From NCBI RefSeq assembly GCF_032062135.1, contig NC_092860.1, positions 68,256,457 to 68,320,456 on the forward strand: a stretch of 64,000 nt of DNA, given 5' to 3'. The notes beneath the pieces are model-generated. The model was not told the origin of the DNA and searched no databases. It saw only the letters and a list, made by a program, of their open reading frames with translations. Source of the stretch: Pyxicephalus adspersus. Taxonomy: Eukaryota > Chordata > Amphibia > Anura > Pyxicephalidae. The position numbers were made by a program, and so were the translations under genes. Shown in pieces: positions 1-10,110 of this stretch (its first letter is position 1; every line of letters begins with the position of its first letter).

Positions 1-206
1 CCTTCCTTGACAATTCTCCTGCCTAGTTATTTGGTACTGTGTATCATCCTGCCCACCCTAGTGTGCTCAAGGACCGCAACCTGACAGTAACCAGCAGCGC
101 AACATCCTCACCACTATAGGCTCTGGAGAAGACCTGGTTACTGCTTAGACTCTGCACCTTGGCCCTTCTCAGGGCACCCCAGTGGCCCTGTCTCTCTCAA
201 GTGACA
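1..206 (+). repeat. 3' part of a Ty3/Gypsy-type LTR
   Basis: The stretch from about 60 to 206 (core wording 'aacatcctcacca' and 'ggctctggagaagacc', then the end at AAGTGACA) recurs in the solo LTR at 19002-19678 and, inverted, at 9285-9505. The LTR terminates in GTGACA. The left part is cut by the window start. Confidence 0.7.
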
Positions 207-456
207 CTGAGGATTGTTGGCCTTTTTGATGGTTGCAGGGCAGGCCTTGTCCTTCTTGGTGTTAGAGGGCATTTAAAAGACTTGCATTGTAGGAATTTGT
301 CTGTCTGGCTTGTGCTGGGAGGAACGGACTCTGCAGTAAGGGTGCAAGTGTGGAATGTGTGAGTATGAGCGAGTGGGGGCACTACTGTTTTATAAGGTGC
401 CGAAACAGAAGTCTCTGCTTGTTTTCTTTTTTTTTTGTATTTGTATTGTACTAATA

Positions 457-552
457 TTAACCTCCCAACCATTAAGCCCGAACTTTTCCGTGCTAAAAAA
501 AAAAAAAGTTGCAATTATCGTTAACCCCGAACTTTTCTCACCAGGTGGTTAA
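457..552. mobile_element. Short TTAA-bounded DNA element
   Basis: Begins TTAACCTCCC and ends GGTGGTTAA, so it is bounded by TTAA on both sides with short inverted ends. The same CCTCCC-type end caps the larger elements at 27408-27970 and 58888-59509. A TTAA target suggests piggyBac-type mobility, but no transposase is present and that is inference. Confidence 0.5.
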
Positions 553-574
553 ATGTAAAGAAATGTTATATTGC

Positions 575-609
575 AATCCGATTGTCATACATTGTATGAC
601 AATCGGATT
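575..609. repeat. Perfect 15-bp palindrome with 5-bp loop
   Basis: AATCCGATTGTCATA at 575-589 is exactly inverted at 595-609. It is followed by a stretch rich in CGAAC/GTTCG (about 620-665). Probably the end of a small foldback DNA element. 665-1120 holds nothing I can assign. Confidence 0.6.
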
Positions 610-1120
610 ACAACTGAAAGCGAACGATTTTTTGCCCAATCGATCGTTCGTCGTTCGATTGGAACGATAAAAATTGGAAGTGTGTACGCACCTTAACTCT
701 GCCACAACTACCAGATAAGCCCTCTTCTGCTACTTTGAGGACTCAAAAAATGCTTTCCACCTTAGTTATGAAAGATTAGCATTTTTTTGACAAGAGGACC
801 CCCCCAAGGAACTTTACTCTGAGGGCTGTAGAATTTTAAGGTTTATTTGTTTTTTGTTTTGGAGTACCACTTCAAGGTATTCTGAGGACAGCATAATCTA
901 AGAAATAGCCTTTAACTCTGTACTTATAAGTTTACATATGTTGACTCTAAGCCGAATGTTCAAGTCTTTAAATGGCGGGTGTTACATGTACTACACCATA
1001 GCAGCTGCAGATCTTAACAAAGGCTAAGCTCTCACCTTCCTCGTTTGAAAAGATTGTAGGAATTTTACCCCAAGTTCTTGCCTAAAATTTCACAAACATG
1101 ATGAACATTTTTTATATATT

Positions 1121-1121
<1 letters not shown>

Positions 1122-1167
<46 letters not shown>
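1122..1167. repeat. (AT)n microsatellite
   Basis: Uninterrupted AT dinucleotide run of about 45 bp. The methionine-started reading frame through it is an artefact. Confidence 0.95.
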
Positions 1168-1174
<7 letters not shown>

Positions 1175-1409
1175 CACACACTCTTTGTACTTTGTTTTCC
1201 TTGTAGAAAGATTAGGGCATGACCATTTCCAACTAAACCAGTGTCTCGTCTATTTATGGGTGAAGGGAGGGATGATAGGGTGGTGGGAGAAAAGGAAGTT
1301 ATAGGTCACATGTAAATAGAAACAAAAATTATAGGCTAATAAATTTGTACTTCTAAAAGTGTACAATTTTCATAGCACAAAACACAGTAGAATTATATAT
1401 TAAACATAC

Positions 1410-1498
1410 CCTCTCAAGGTAGTTAAACTCAACTGCTGTCTCTCTGAAGAAAAAATACACATGGTCTTTCCATTCCACAGCATTAACAAAATAGGGAT
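1410..1498 (-). CDS. sema6b: Semaphorin-6 (SEMA6B-like) internal exon, 30 codons
   Basis: Most downstream visible exon. The minus-strand acceptor is TCTGTTTCTGTTTTTAG before ATCCCTA; the donor is GTATGT after GAGAGG. It is 89 nt and, with the split base, gives 30 codons: [20 protein letters not shown] followed by [33 protein letters not shown] closely follows SEMA6B; SEMA6A and SEMA6D differ at the AVEW and EFNYLE positions. It ends in phase 0. The next expected exon (VxxSRVARVCKNDxGG) is not within positions 1-1409, so the gene continues off the left edge of the window. Confidence 0.97.
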
Positions 1499-1789
1499 CT
1501 AAAAACAGAAACAGACAAATTGAGTACAAATAACAAGCAATAATATGACACTTTTGAAAAAATAAAAACAACCTGTTACTATGTTGTTTATTTGAAAAAA
1601 AAAAATATCCATAGTTTTTAATGTATAAATCACACAAATGACTGTCTGCCAAATGCACGTGTCTTTGTATGAAATGGCATAATAAAGTTATTTATTAAGG
1701 TACCTAAATTACTTATTGAAATGAAAATTTAAGTAATCTATTACAATCATTTTATGCCGTGTTGTTATAGGTTGTTATTGGATGTAAAA

Positions 1790-2315
1790 GAGCATGTTCA
1801 CCAATGCTAGAAGTCTAGCAAACAAGATAGCAGAGTTGGAAGACTTAATGAGTGAGGAGAATTATGACTTCTTCTTCCCAAGACTGGGCTGTCAATATTC
1901 CTGGGTATACTCTCTTTCGTAAAGACAGAGTCAAACGAAAGGGTCTGTCTGTATGTGTGAAGTGATCTAAAAGTGAATGTGAAAGAAGAAATTGCGGAAG
2001 TGATGAGGTTGAGGCATTATGGGTGGAATTGAATGTGGGGTTGAATAAGACACATATAATGATTGGAGTCTGCTATCCCCCCAGTGCTAAGGAAGAAATA
2101 GAAAATCGACTTCTAGTACAGATAGAAAAAGCATCAAAAAGTGGAAGTGTTTCAATCATGGGAGATTTCAACTACCCTGGCATTGACTGGAGTAATGCCA
2201 CTACAGGAACAGCTAAAGGGAGGAAATTTGTGAATTTAATAATAATAATTTTATGATACAGTTTAAAGAAGCCCCAACTAGAAATGATACTCTGCTGGAT
2301 ATTAGTAAAGTCAAG
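1790..2315 (+). pseudogene. CR1-clade LINE endonuclease fragment
   Basis: Encodes a broken apurinic-type endonuclease domain of a CR1/Jockey-type non-LTR retrotransposon. In order: ANKIAELEDLMSEE, then IPGYTLFRKDR, then a 77-codon open stretch at 2023-2256 with ALWVEL.. and GVCYPPSAKEE, followed by the GDFNYPGIDW motif (catalytic GDFN) and an EAPTRNDTLLDI segment. There are stops and a short TAA-rich insertion near 2240. It abuts an oppositely oriented CR1 reverse-transcriptase piece at 2316. Confidence 0.85.
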
Positions 2316-3248
2316 CTTGGCATTGCATGCTGTTATTAAGTCTATGATCTACCAGAACCCCCAGATCCTTCTCCATTTCTGACCTCCCCAAATGTATTCC
2401 CCCTAGACAGTATGAAGTATGCATGTTGTTAGCTCCATAATTTTACATTTATCTATATTAAATGTAATTTGCCACTTGGCTGCCCAATCAAACAGTACAT
2501 CCAGGTCTGTTTGTAGATTATAGACATCCTGTATGTACTTAATTCCATTACATAGTTTGGTGTCATCTGCAAACACAGAAATTGTACTTTTATTCCTAAA
2601 CTCTATATAATTTATAAAGATATTAAACAGTAAAGGTCTCAACACTGAACCCTGGGGTACACCACTAATAACCTTTGACTATTCAGAGTATGAATCATTA
2701 ATTACAACTCTCTGGATGCGATCTTTAAGCCAGTTTGCCATGCATTTACAGATTGACTTTTCTAAACCTATTAACCCTAACTTGCATTTTAACCGTCTGT
2801 GGGGTACAGTGTCAAATGCTTTAGTCCAAGTACACTATATCAAATGCTACTCCACTGTCTACCTGTTTACTTACTTCCTCATAAAAAGAGAGTAAATTTG
2901 TTTGACAACTTCTGTCTTTCGTGAATCCATATCATTTATAATATTATTTTCTAGTAGAAACTTCTCTATTTGGTTTTTATCAAACTCTTAAGGACCTTTC
3001 TACCTATGGACATTTCCAGTCTGTTGTTACCTGGTAATGATTTTGATCCCTTTTTGAAGATAGGAACCACATTGGCCTTATGCCAATCCATTGGTACCAT
3101 GCCAGTGATTAAAAAGTCACGTGAATGTATTTCATCAGGTCGTGGTGCTTTGTCAACCCTAATTTTGTCCAACTGTTTCTCAATCAAATTACTTTTGAGC
3201 CATTGTGGCTCATTTAAGGCAGTGGCATTGCTAATAGCAATTTGGACT
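2316..3248 (-). pseudogene. CR1-clade LINE reverse-transcriptase fragment
   Basis: On the minus strand the translated pieces run from IEKQLDKIRVDKAPRPDEI (3187-2966) to LFNIFINYIEF, then VFADDTKLCNG (FADD catalytic motif) and FNIDKCKIM (2645-2403). These match the RT palm and thumb of CR1-type elements. It is close to the copies at 6322-8067 and 46330-47248. Its 3' end stops at AGCTTGGCATTG, the same point as the 6322 copy. Stops and frameshifts break the frame. Confidence 0.85.
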
Positions 3249-3475
3249 CTTCATAATAATCGATTTTGCCTAGTTCCCACAAGCCCGGGTCGTCCTCCCG
3301 CGATGCCCACTCGGCATCTGTGTCCCCTTGTAACCTGGCCAAGGGACGCATATGCCAGGCGGGCATGCAACGTGTGTGCGCGCAATGGCAGGACCTAAAA
3401 CATTAGGTATTTTTAAATGTCAGATGTACCGCTTTGACATTTAAAAATATTCAAACAATTATACTGCCAGGGAAG
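3249..3475. repeat. GC-rich insert with terminal hairpin
   Basis: A GC-rich tract (3280-3390) interrupts otherwise AT-rich DNA. A perfect 15-bp inverted repeat follows (TATTTTTAAATGTCA at 3408-3422, inverted at 3435-3449). It ends near CTGCCAGGGAAGTTAA, resembling the CTAGGGAGGTTAA end of the TTAA-bounded family elsewhere. Probably a divergent member; family not proven. 3476-3820 shows nothing further. Confidence 0.45.
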
Positions 3476-3820
3476 TTAACTCTTACCCAAAATGTACAAA
3501 ATTTTTCATATTGGATTTTAAAAGGGAAATACATAAATCGATTTTGGCTTAAAATTTTCGGTGATTTGGGGTAAAAGTGTCATAAATGAAATGAAAACAT
3601 ATGTTAATAGACTCCATTCTTGTTAACTAAATTTTACTTGTAGATGGTAACTTCTGTTTAATGCTTATTCTTGCTTTCTGAAATAAGCCATTAAAAGAAA
3701 AATTTAAAAAAATAAATGTTTGTGAAAAGGTAAAGTGACTCTTTTAAAAATATTCTTAGTACCTGAAGGCAATATATAGTTATCTTTTATCATAGAAAAA
3801 AATCTGTTTTTGAAACCTAC

Positions 3821-3940
3821 CTTTGAGCCATTTGGAATCATGTTTAACATTTCGTAAAGCTGGACGTTCACCAAGACTACGATATAGGACAGCATCTATT
3901 GCAAGAAAATCTGTTACTGTAGCCGTGAAGAGCATCCCAT
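3821..3940 (-). CDS. sema6b: Semaphorin-6 (SEMA6B-like) internal exon, 40 codons
   Basis: Fourth visible exon. The minus-strand acceptor is TTTTCTTTTCCTAG before ATGGGATG; the donor is GTAGGT after CTCAAAG. It is 120 nt and phase 1 at both ends. Together with the preceding base it encodes [20 protein letters not shown], then [11 protein letters not shown] and VKHDSKWLK. These match the central blade of the SEMA6 sema domain (LF.ATVTDF.A.DAV.YRSLG..P.LR..K.DSKW.K). The VKHDSKW spelling and the R in SLGxRP favour SEMA6B among the paralogs. It is separated from the exon at 5114-5204 by a 1.2-kb intron that holds a SINE, and from the next exon by 2.3 kb. Confidence 0.97.
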
Positions 3941-4260
3941 CTAGGAAAAGAAAAAAAAAATAAAATATGGAGGTTGAGCTGAAAATAAAGTTTGAGAGTT
4001 ACCTTGTCAGGGCAGTGTGATAACCTTTCTACTAAGGTAAGACAAAGTGTAATATGATATTTTATAGGCAACATAAACAATGCACAGGAAATACAGTAAA
4101 GAAAAAATACTTAAAATGCTATAAATAATGCATAAATAATATTTAAATGCATATAAATAACGCAGGTTAAAGCTATCTATGAGGTATTAATATAGGTGTC
4201 TTTACTATTATTATTTGGAATACATCATAGTGTACTACAAATGGGAATTCTCAAAGTCAT

Positions 4261-4545
4261 GGGGCACCAAGGTGGCTCAGAGGTTAGCACCTGGCAGTGC
4301 TAGGTCCTAGGTTCATATCTCGGCCAGGGCACTTTTTTGCATGGAGTTTGCAAGTTCTCCCCGTGTTAGTGTGATTACTCATAAAACATGCAGTTAGCTG
4401 GCTTCCCCCAAAATTGACCTCGACTTTGGTAATGATATATGACTATGGTGGGACATTGGATTATGAGCACCTCCGAGGGACAGCTAGTGACGCGACTATG
4501 GACTTTGTGAATTGGTCCGTAATTTGTCAGCACTATATATATACT
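4261..4545 (+). mobile_element. tRNA-derived SINE, near full length
   Basis: The head GGCACCAAGGTGGCTCAGAG is a tRNA-like region with an A-box-like TGGCTCAGAGGT and, about 45 bp on, a degenerate B box (GGTTCATATCT). It is followed by a body with CATGCAGTTAGCTGGCTTCC and GGGACAGCTAGTGACGCG, ending in a TA-rich tail. A second, internally deleted copy is at 11174-11425. It lies in the intron between the exons at 3821 and 5114. Confidence 0.8.
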
Positions 4546-5113
4546 AGTTATTAATAATAAAGCTCAGCCTATAATGGAAATTTATACCTTCTGAAGGCAC
4601 CATGCACTATTTATGTAATTAGCAAATAAGCAAATACAGCAATTTAGCAATTAGCAAATACTAATGCAGCATTTCAAGTGTTAGGCATTAACATACTGTA
4701 ATCATATGGTAATGTAAAGATGCTTAACCTTCATGCTAAGTGCTATATTATTGTACTACAATTTGTCTGTGTGTCAGGCTTACCAGTTACTCACACAAAA
4801 GCGAGCTTTCTTTTAATCCAAATCACATTCATATGTTGCAAAGGTTTCTCCCCTGCAGTTAAAACTAGTATGGTAAAACCAACATAAGCTGAGCATAAAT
4901 CTTTTGGTTTTTTTTTTGTTTGTTTTTTTATTCTTATATTAAGAATAATATAAGCTTAATATCTTAAGCTTATTGTATATATAAATTAAAACTAAATTAC
5001 CATTATTTTATTATAAAAATGTATAAAGCATTTATATATAGATTAATATGCTAAAACACTAAAAGGTAATTTAAATAGATTTAAACTGGTAAAAGGATTT
5101 AAACAGTGCTTAC

Positions 5114-5204
5114 CTGCAAACAGAGCAACATTTCCATGTTTTGGGTCATAAGGGCATCGGGCCATCCCGCTGATTGTTTCCCCTACTTGTTCTAACATAT
5201 CTAA
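5114..5204 (-). CDS. sema6b: Semaphorin-6 (SEMA6B-like) internal exon, 30 codons
   Basis: Third visible exon. The minus-strand acceptor is TTTTTCTCTCAG before TTAGAT; the donor is GTAAGC after TTTGCAG. At 91 nt it starts in phase 0 and ends with one base of a split codon. It encodes [13 protein letters not shown] followed by [17 protein letters not shown]. The run [17 protein letters not shown] is strongly diagnostic of class 6 semaphorins, and VG..ISG fits SEMA6B better than SEMA6A, C or D. The split codon (G plus AT) becomes Asp at the start of the next exon, giving ALFADGMLF, as expected for the family. Confidence 0.97.
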
Positions 5205-5380
5205 CTGAGAGAAAAAAAAATATTTAAAATGCTTTAAATAAAGAAATGCTTTAAAAAGACACTGCAAGTAAAAAAGAGACAATTAAAGATATTGATAGAG
5301 TGATACTAATATAATTGAATGTCACTATGATGATAAAGCTTCATTTCCCATTTTGCTAACAAAAGTGTACCTGTTTATGA

Positions 5381-5545
5381 TTATTTCTTAGAACCCATGA
5401 ATTTGTTGTCCTTGAGAGCCACATTCAGGTAAAGTTTTTCATACAGTGTCTTCTGGAGCATTACCAACAATATGTGTGGATCCTGGCTTTCAGGGTCTGA
5501 AATTTGGTCCGTGTCTGCTGGAGCTCCTGCCATTACATCCAAGAT
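5381..5545 (-). other. 54-codon coding-like open stretch, identity unknown
   Basis: The minus strand is open between TAG at 5546-5548 and TAA at 5381-5383. It reads ILDVMAGAPADTDQISDPES, then QDPHILLVMLQKTLYEKLYL and NVALKDNKFMGSKK. The composition looks protein-like in otherwise AT-rich intron, but I do not recognise the family and there is no start codon near the 5' end. It could be a relic of a transposon ORF or, less likely, an alternative exon: an AG precedes ATCTTGG at its 5' side, but no convincing donor was seen. Confidence 0.3.
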
Positions 5546-5620
5546 CTAGTGATTTTAAATTATGCTAGTGGTGTAAATTGTTCATTTTTTGATGCATCAA
5601 CATAAATTATAGCCCATATG

Positions 5621-5940
5621 ACCTGGGTTATTTATTATAGTGCCTAACTTTCAGGTTACAAGTTCAATCATCCTGATAAACACATTACTTGTACACATAA
5701 AAAGCAACTTGTGATTATGGGTCTCAAGTCCCAACAATTATGGTTTATTAACACATACTTTAAACCTAGGCACAACATAGGCCTTCTATGCTGAATACCT
5801 GGTTTATACATCATAGTGCCTAGTTTTCAGGTTACAAGTTCAATCATCCTGATAAACATATTAGTTGTAAACATAAAAAGCAAATTGTGATTATGAGTCT
5901 TAAGACCCGACACGTTTTGACAGTAAGGCTTCTTCAGCGG
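5621..5940 (-). repeat. Penelope-type tandem terminal repeat with hammerhead-like motif
   Basis: Two direct copies of about 112 bp (5621-5732 and 5797-5909) share 'aggttacaagttcaatcatcctgataaa'-type sequence. The minus strand at 5940-5904 reads CTGAAGAAGCC, then CAAAACGTGTCGGGTC. This resembles a decayed hammerhead core (CTGANGA ... GAAAC ... GTC) of the kind known from Penelope-like retroelement terminal repeats. No RT or endonuclease is attached. Confidence 0.5.
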
Positions 5941-6126
5941 ATTGTTGAGATCACAGAAATAGAGAAATAATAACAATAGATAGTGAGTGGGTGGGTGAAT
6001 GATAATATTCAGCAGTATTAGTTACTTGAATAAATCTGAGTATTGATTGGTATGATGGTGTAGGTAGACGATAGCTGAGGTTTAAAATAGATAATGCATA
6101 ATTTTTTGATTAAGAGGCATGTTAAA

Positions 6127-6321
6127 ATGATGTTGATAACACTTGATGCAATGATAATATTAATTTGTTGGTGTCAGTGGTGGATTGGCTGGGACTGGCT
6201 GCTGGAGTCTCGCCCTTTATCTCACCCCAAACTACCAACGGTTCATAGGTGAAACGGTTACTTTATTCCACCACTGATACCAACAAATTATTATCATCAT
6301 ATCAAGTGTTATCAACATCAT
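6127..6321. mobile_element. Foldback (palindromic) DNA element
   Basis: ATGATGTTGATAACACTTGA and the next ~35 bases (6127-6182) are repeated inverted at 6268-6321, giving arms of about 55 bp around an 85-bp GC-richer centre. The right end abuts the 3' end of the CR1 copy at 6322, so one element probably inserted at the edge of the other. 5941-6126 holds nothing clear. Confidence 0.7.
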
Positions 6322-8067
6322 CAGCTTGGCATTGGATGCTGTTAATAAGTCTATGATCTACTAGAACCCAAGACCCCAGGATCCTTTTCCATTTCAGACT
6401 CTCCCAAATGTCCCCCTCTAGACAGTATGAAGCATGCATGTTGTTAGCCCCCAAGTGCATAACTTTACATTTATCTATTTTAAATATCATTTGCCACCTG
6501 GCAGCCCAATCAAGTAGTACATCCAGGTCTGCTTGTAGAATATAGACATCCTGTATGTACTTAATTCCATTACATAGTTTGGTGTCATCTGCAAACACAG
6601 AAATTGTACTTTTAATCCCCAAATCTATATCATTTATAAAGATGTTAAACAGTAAAGGTCCCAACAGTAAACCCTGGGTACACCACTAATAACCTTAGAC
6701 CATTCAGAGTATGAATCATTAATTACAACTCTCTAGATGCGGTATTTAAGCCAGTTCTCTATCCATTTACAGATTGACTTTTCTAAGCCTATTGACCTTA
6801 AGTTGCATATTAACCTACTGTGGGGTACGGTGTCAACTGCTTTAGCAAAGTCCAAGTACACTATATCAACTGCTATTCCACTGTCTACCTGCTTACTTCC
6901 TCATAAAAAGAGAGTAAATTTGTTTGACAACTTCGGTCTTTCTTGAAGCCATGCTGACTATCACTTATTTTATTAATATTTATATATTATTATTTTCTAG
7001 CAGAAACTCCTCCATGTGGTTCTTTACATAACTTATAACTTTCTAGGACCTTTCCAACTATGGACGTTAAACGTTCTGTAGTTACCTGGTAATGACTTTG
7101 CTCCCTTTTTGAAGATAGGAACCACATTGGCCAATCCATCGGTACCTTGCCAGTGACTAAAGAGTCGCTAAAATTAGAAATAAAGGCTTTGAAATAACCA
7201 AGCTCAACTCTTTGAGGACATGTGGATGTAATCCACCGAGTCCTGGTGCTTTGTCAACCTTAAATTTTGCCCAACTGTTTCTCAATCATATCAATTTTGA
7301 GCCACTGTGACTCATTTAGGGCAGTGACATTACTATTATGAATTTGGACTTGAGCTCTGCCAGTTTCCTTTGTGTACACAGAGCTAAAAAAAGTGTTTAG
7401 TAAATCTGCCTTTTCTTTATCCCCAGTTACCAACCCAGAGACATCCTTTAAGGGGCCCACATGCTCAGATCTGATCTTTTTGCTATTAATATATTTAAAA
7501 CATTTTTTTGGGTTTCCCTTACTTTCTTTTCAATCTTGCAATCTGTCTTTCATTTTGAAGTTTTTCACATTTTATCTTCTTTTTACATCTTTTGTTTTAT
7601 TCTTTATAGTTTTCAAATGATGAAGGTGATCCTTCATTTTCATATTTTTGGAATGCCCTTTTCTTGTTCCTTATGGCTTTTTTACCATCGGCTGTGAGCC
7701 ACATAGTTTTAAATTTAGCCTCTTAATCTTTTTTACCCATTGGAATTTATTTTTCACTGTGCTTTTGTAGAGCAGACTTGAAACATTCCCATTTCTGTTT
7801 TGTGTTCTTTGAGGACAATATTGTCTTTCAGTCCAAGTCACAGATAGCCACCCTTAATAATGGAAAATTTGCTCTCTTAAAATTAAATGTTTTTATATGT
7901 TTCCTATTTTTGCTTCCTGTTTACAACTTACATTAAATGAAATCACATAATGATCACTGCTACCCAGAAAGAGATATATATGCACATTTGTTATAAGCTC
8001 TGCATTGTTAGAAAGAGCTAGGTCCAGGAGAGTATAATTTCTAGTTGGGGCTTCTATAAAATGTACC
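6322..8067 (-). pseudogene. CR1-clade LINE, endonuclease end to reverse transcriptase
   Basis: Longest CR1 copy. On the minus strand: the end of the endonuclease (YSPGPSSF.., LNFKRANFPLLR-like segments at 8050-7740), a linker rich in Lys, GPLKDVSGLVTGDKEKADLL (7460-7400), ALNESQWLKIDMIEKQ, the RT core, then GPLLFNIFINDIDLGIK and VFADDTKLCNG (6664-6550) with the FADD catalytic pair, and FKIDKCKVMHLGANN. Multiple stops and frameshifts are present. The 5' side is cut by Gypsy sequence at 8068; the 3' side ends at the foldback at 6321. Confidence 0.9.
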
Positions 8068-9284
8068 ATAAAAAGAAAGCAGAGGCTTTCGCCTGTAGAT
8101 TCTTTGGAGCGGTTGTTATGAACCAGCTCAGTCTGACCAGTTGTCTAGCTGGGAGCTCACAAACAGAAAGAGATATTGCTCCAGGGTGATAGGCAGAAGA
8201 GGGTGGTAGGTAGAAGAAAAGTCCAATTTGATTTCCAATAGGTGACAGAGGGCCCTCCAGAAGCAAGAATTGAATTGGACTCCACAATCTAAAACAGTGT
8301 GGGATGGCAGACAAAAAATTTCCTTGGGAAGGCTTTTCGTCAGAGTGGGAGCAGAGGGAAGGCTAGAGAGAGGGATAAAATGGGCCATTTTAGAGAAATA
8401 CTCAACTATGACCCAAATTGTTGAAAACTTATTAGAGCACAGAAAGTTAAAAAGTCCAAGGTTTTCCAGGAATAGAAAGAGGGAGGACCAGAGGGGGAGC
8501 CCTGAGGCACCTTGTGCTGGGCACACTCAGTATATGCAGCCACAAACTCACAAACATCTTGCTTCAAAGACAGCCACCACTACTTGCGACTAATTAGATC
8601 AAAGGTTTTGCGTTGCCTATGATGACTATCAAACTTGGAGGTGTGTTCCCATTGAAGAATCAAAGGGTGCCAGCCTTTTGAACAAGGGACTTACCTGGAT
8701 TTATCTGGTCCAGCAGGACTGGTTGGTCCAGCAGGACAAAGGTTGGTTCAGATTCAGGACCCTCTTGTTCAAAGGAACAAGATAAGGCATCCGATATTAC
8801 ATTCTTTGAGCCTGGGCTCAAAGACATTGAAATTGAATGAGAATGAAATTAAATCTAGAGAAGAAGAGTGCCCAACAGGCTTGGCGTGGATTTAGGTATT
8901 GACCATCCAGGTATTGAAGGCAGTCTTCCACTCGTCTCCTTCACGGATTCGCTTTTAGGTTCCTGTAAGTCCAACTTGGTGAACACAGATGCTTCTTGAA
9001 GCTGGTCAAAAAGCTCTAAGATGAACGGCAGTGGATGCATGATTTTGATAGTAATTTTATTTAGGCTCCTGTAATCTATAGAGGAATGCAACGAACCATC
9101 CTTCTTCTGCAAGAATCCAGTTCCCATTGGGGATGATGACTTACAGACAAAACCCCTCTCTAAATTTCCTCAAATATACTCAGACGTTGGTTTCTGGAAT
9201 AAAAAGATAGTAAATTTGCCCTCGAGTCAGAGAAGAGACCTGGTCTATGAAGCAGTCAAATGTACAATGTGGTGGTAGTGTCTC
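8068..9284 (-). pseudogene. Ty3/Gypsy pol fragment (RT and integrase) with internal deletion
   Basis: From 9284 downward: RT N-terminal block (SLTRGQIYYLFIPETN, then [26 protein letters not shown] and FTKLDL). A jump follows to the end of RNase H (CNIGCLILF-type), an integrase zinc-finger remnant (YTECAQHK-like), and integrase core IWVIVEYFSKMAHFIPLSSL, LDCGVQFNSCFWRAL, LDFSSTYHP, and SQLDNWSD at about 8130. The first catalytic Asp region is altered and DxG reads DCGVQF. Part of RT and RNase H is missing. Frameshifts and stops make it inactive. It interrupts or abuts CR1 at 8067. Confidence 0.85.
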
Positions 9285-9505
9285 TGTCACGCTTGGGGAG
9301 ACGGGGCTCTATGGCTTGCAAGGAAGTGGTGTGAGCCCTAAGAAGGGCCAAGGCACAAAGTCTAAGCAGTATCTAGGTCTTCTCCAGAGCCTCTATTGTT
9401 GAGGATGTTGCGCTTCTGGTTACTGCCAGGTTGTGGTCATTGGGCACACCAGGGTGGGCAGCATGATACTTGGAGGCATGATTTTGGAGGCAGCTTGTGC
9501 TTGAT
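9285..9505 (-). repeat. LTR 3' fragment inside the Gypsy remnant
   Basis: Minus-strand sequence with 'gcgcaacatcctcaacaa', 'ggctctggagaagacct' and the end AAGCGTGACA matches the LTR ends at 1-206 and 19540-19678. It lies between gag and RT remnants where protease should be, so the local order is not that of an intact element. Confidence 0.65.
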
Positions 9506-9559
9506 CTACTTGCATGGGCTCAACTGCCGGAGCAGTTCTGGAAATTTAGGGCCTACTTG

Positions 9560-10110
9560 ATGAGACACCAGACTCTCTGGGTCTCCTAAACTCAATCCTG
9601 GAAGCGCGTATCAACCCGAATACAGCCGGAAAGCTCATCCTTAATACGGTTTGCAATGCTCTGCCACAACACTGCCACCAGAGCCTCATTGTTCCAATTA
9701 AACTCAGTTGAGTTCAAAATTTTAGAGCATACTGGTCAACCGTAAGAGGAACCTGATGCAGGCAAAGGATTTCAAAGGTTGCAGAAGGCATGGCCTGCGG
9801 AAATAGCTTGCAAAAGGGCTGTAGAAAGGTATTTAAGTCACTTAAAACAGGATCACCCTTTTCAGCTAGGGTTTCCCCTGTCAGAAGGAAGATGAAAAAA
9901 GCCACCTTGGTTCATTCTGTGGGAAAGTTCCAGGGCTGCAACTCAAACTGGATTTGACATTGATTTACAAATTATTGCCAGAGCTTGGGGTCACCAGAAT
10001 AACAAGGAGGAGCTGGAATTCGGAGAATGGAGCAGGGTGGCATAGAGGCTGGGACTGGAGCAGGGACAGTTACGGGATTCACTGGGGCTTAAGCTGAAGT
10101 CACAGTAGCA
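9560..10110 (-). pseudogene. Ty3/Gypsy gag fragment
   Basis: Minus strand 9905-9714 encodes MAFFIFLLTGETLAEKGDPV followed by LSDLNTFLQPF, then FEILCLHQVPLTVDQYA. This resembles the capsid region of vertebrate Gypsy gag (VAF..SLLTG.AL, DL..F...F, LRQ....V..Y...F). It continues with WNEP-like and LIKDELSG-like pieces toward 9600. Stops interrupt it. Confidence 0.7.

Noticed and set aside
1098..1304. Open frame with a Tyr-Ile repeat
   Set aside because: It is produced by the (AT)n microsatellite. The same applies at 45304-45601 and 59039-59395.
2970..3398. 142-codon plus-strand open frame
   Set aside because: It is the antisense of the CR1 RT remnant plus a GC-rich insert. No independent motif.
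4261..4330. tRNA gene
   Set aside because: The tRNA-like head has degenerate boxes, no cloverleaf, and is attached to a repeated SINE body.
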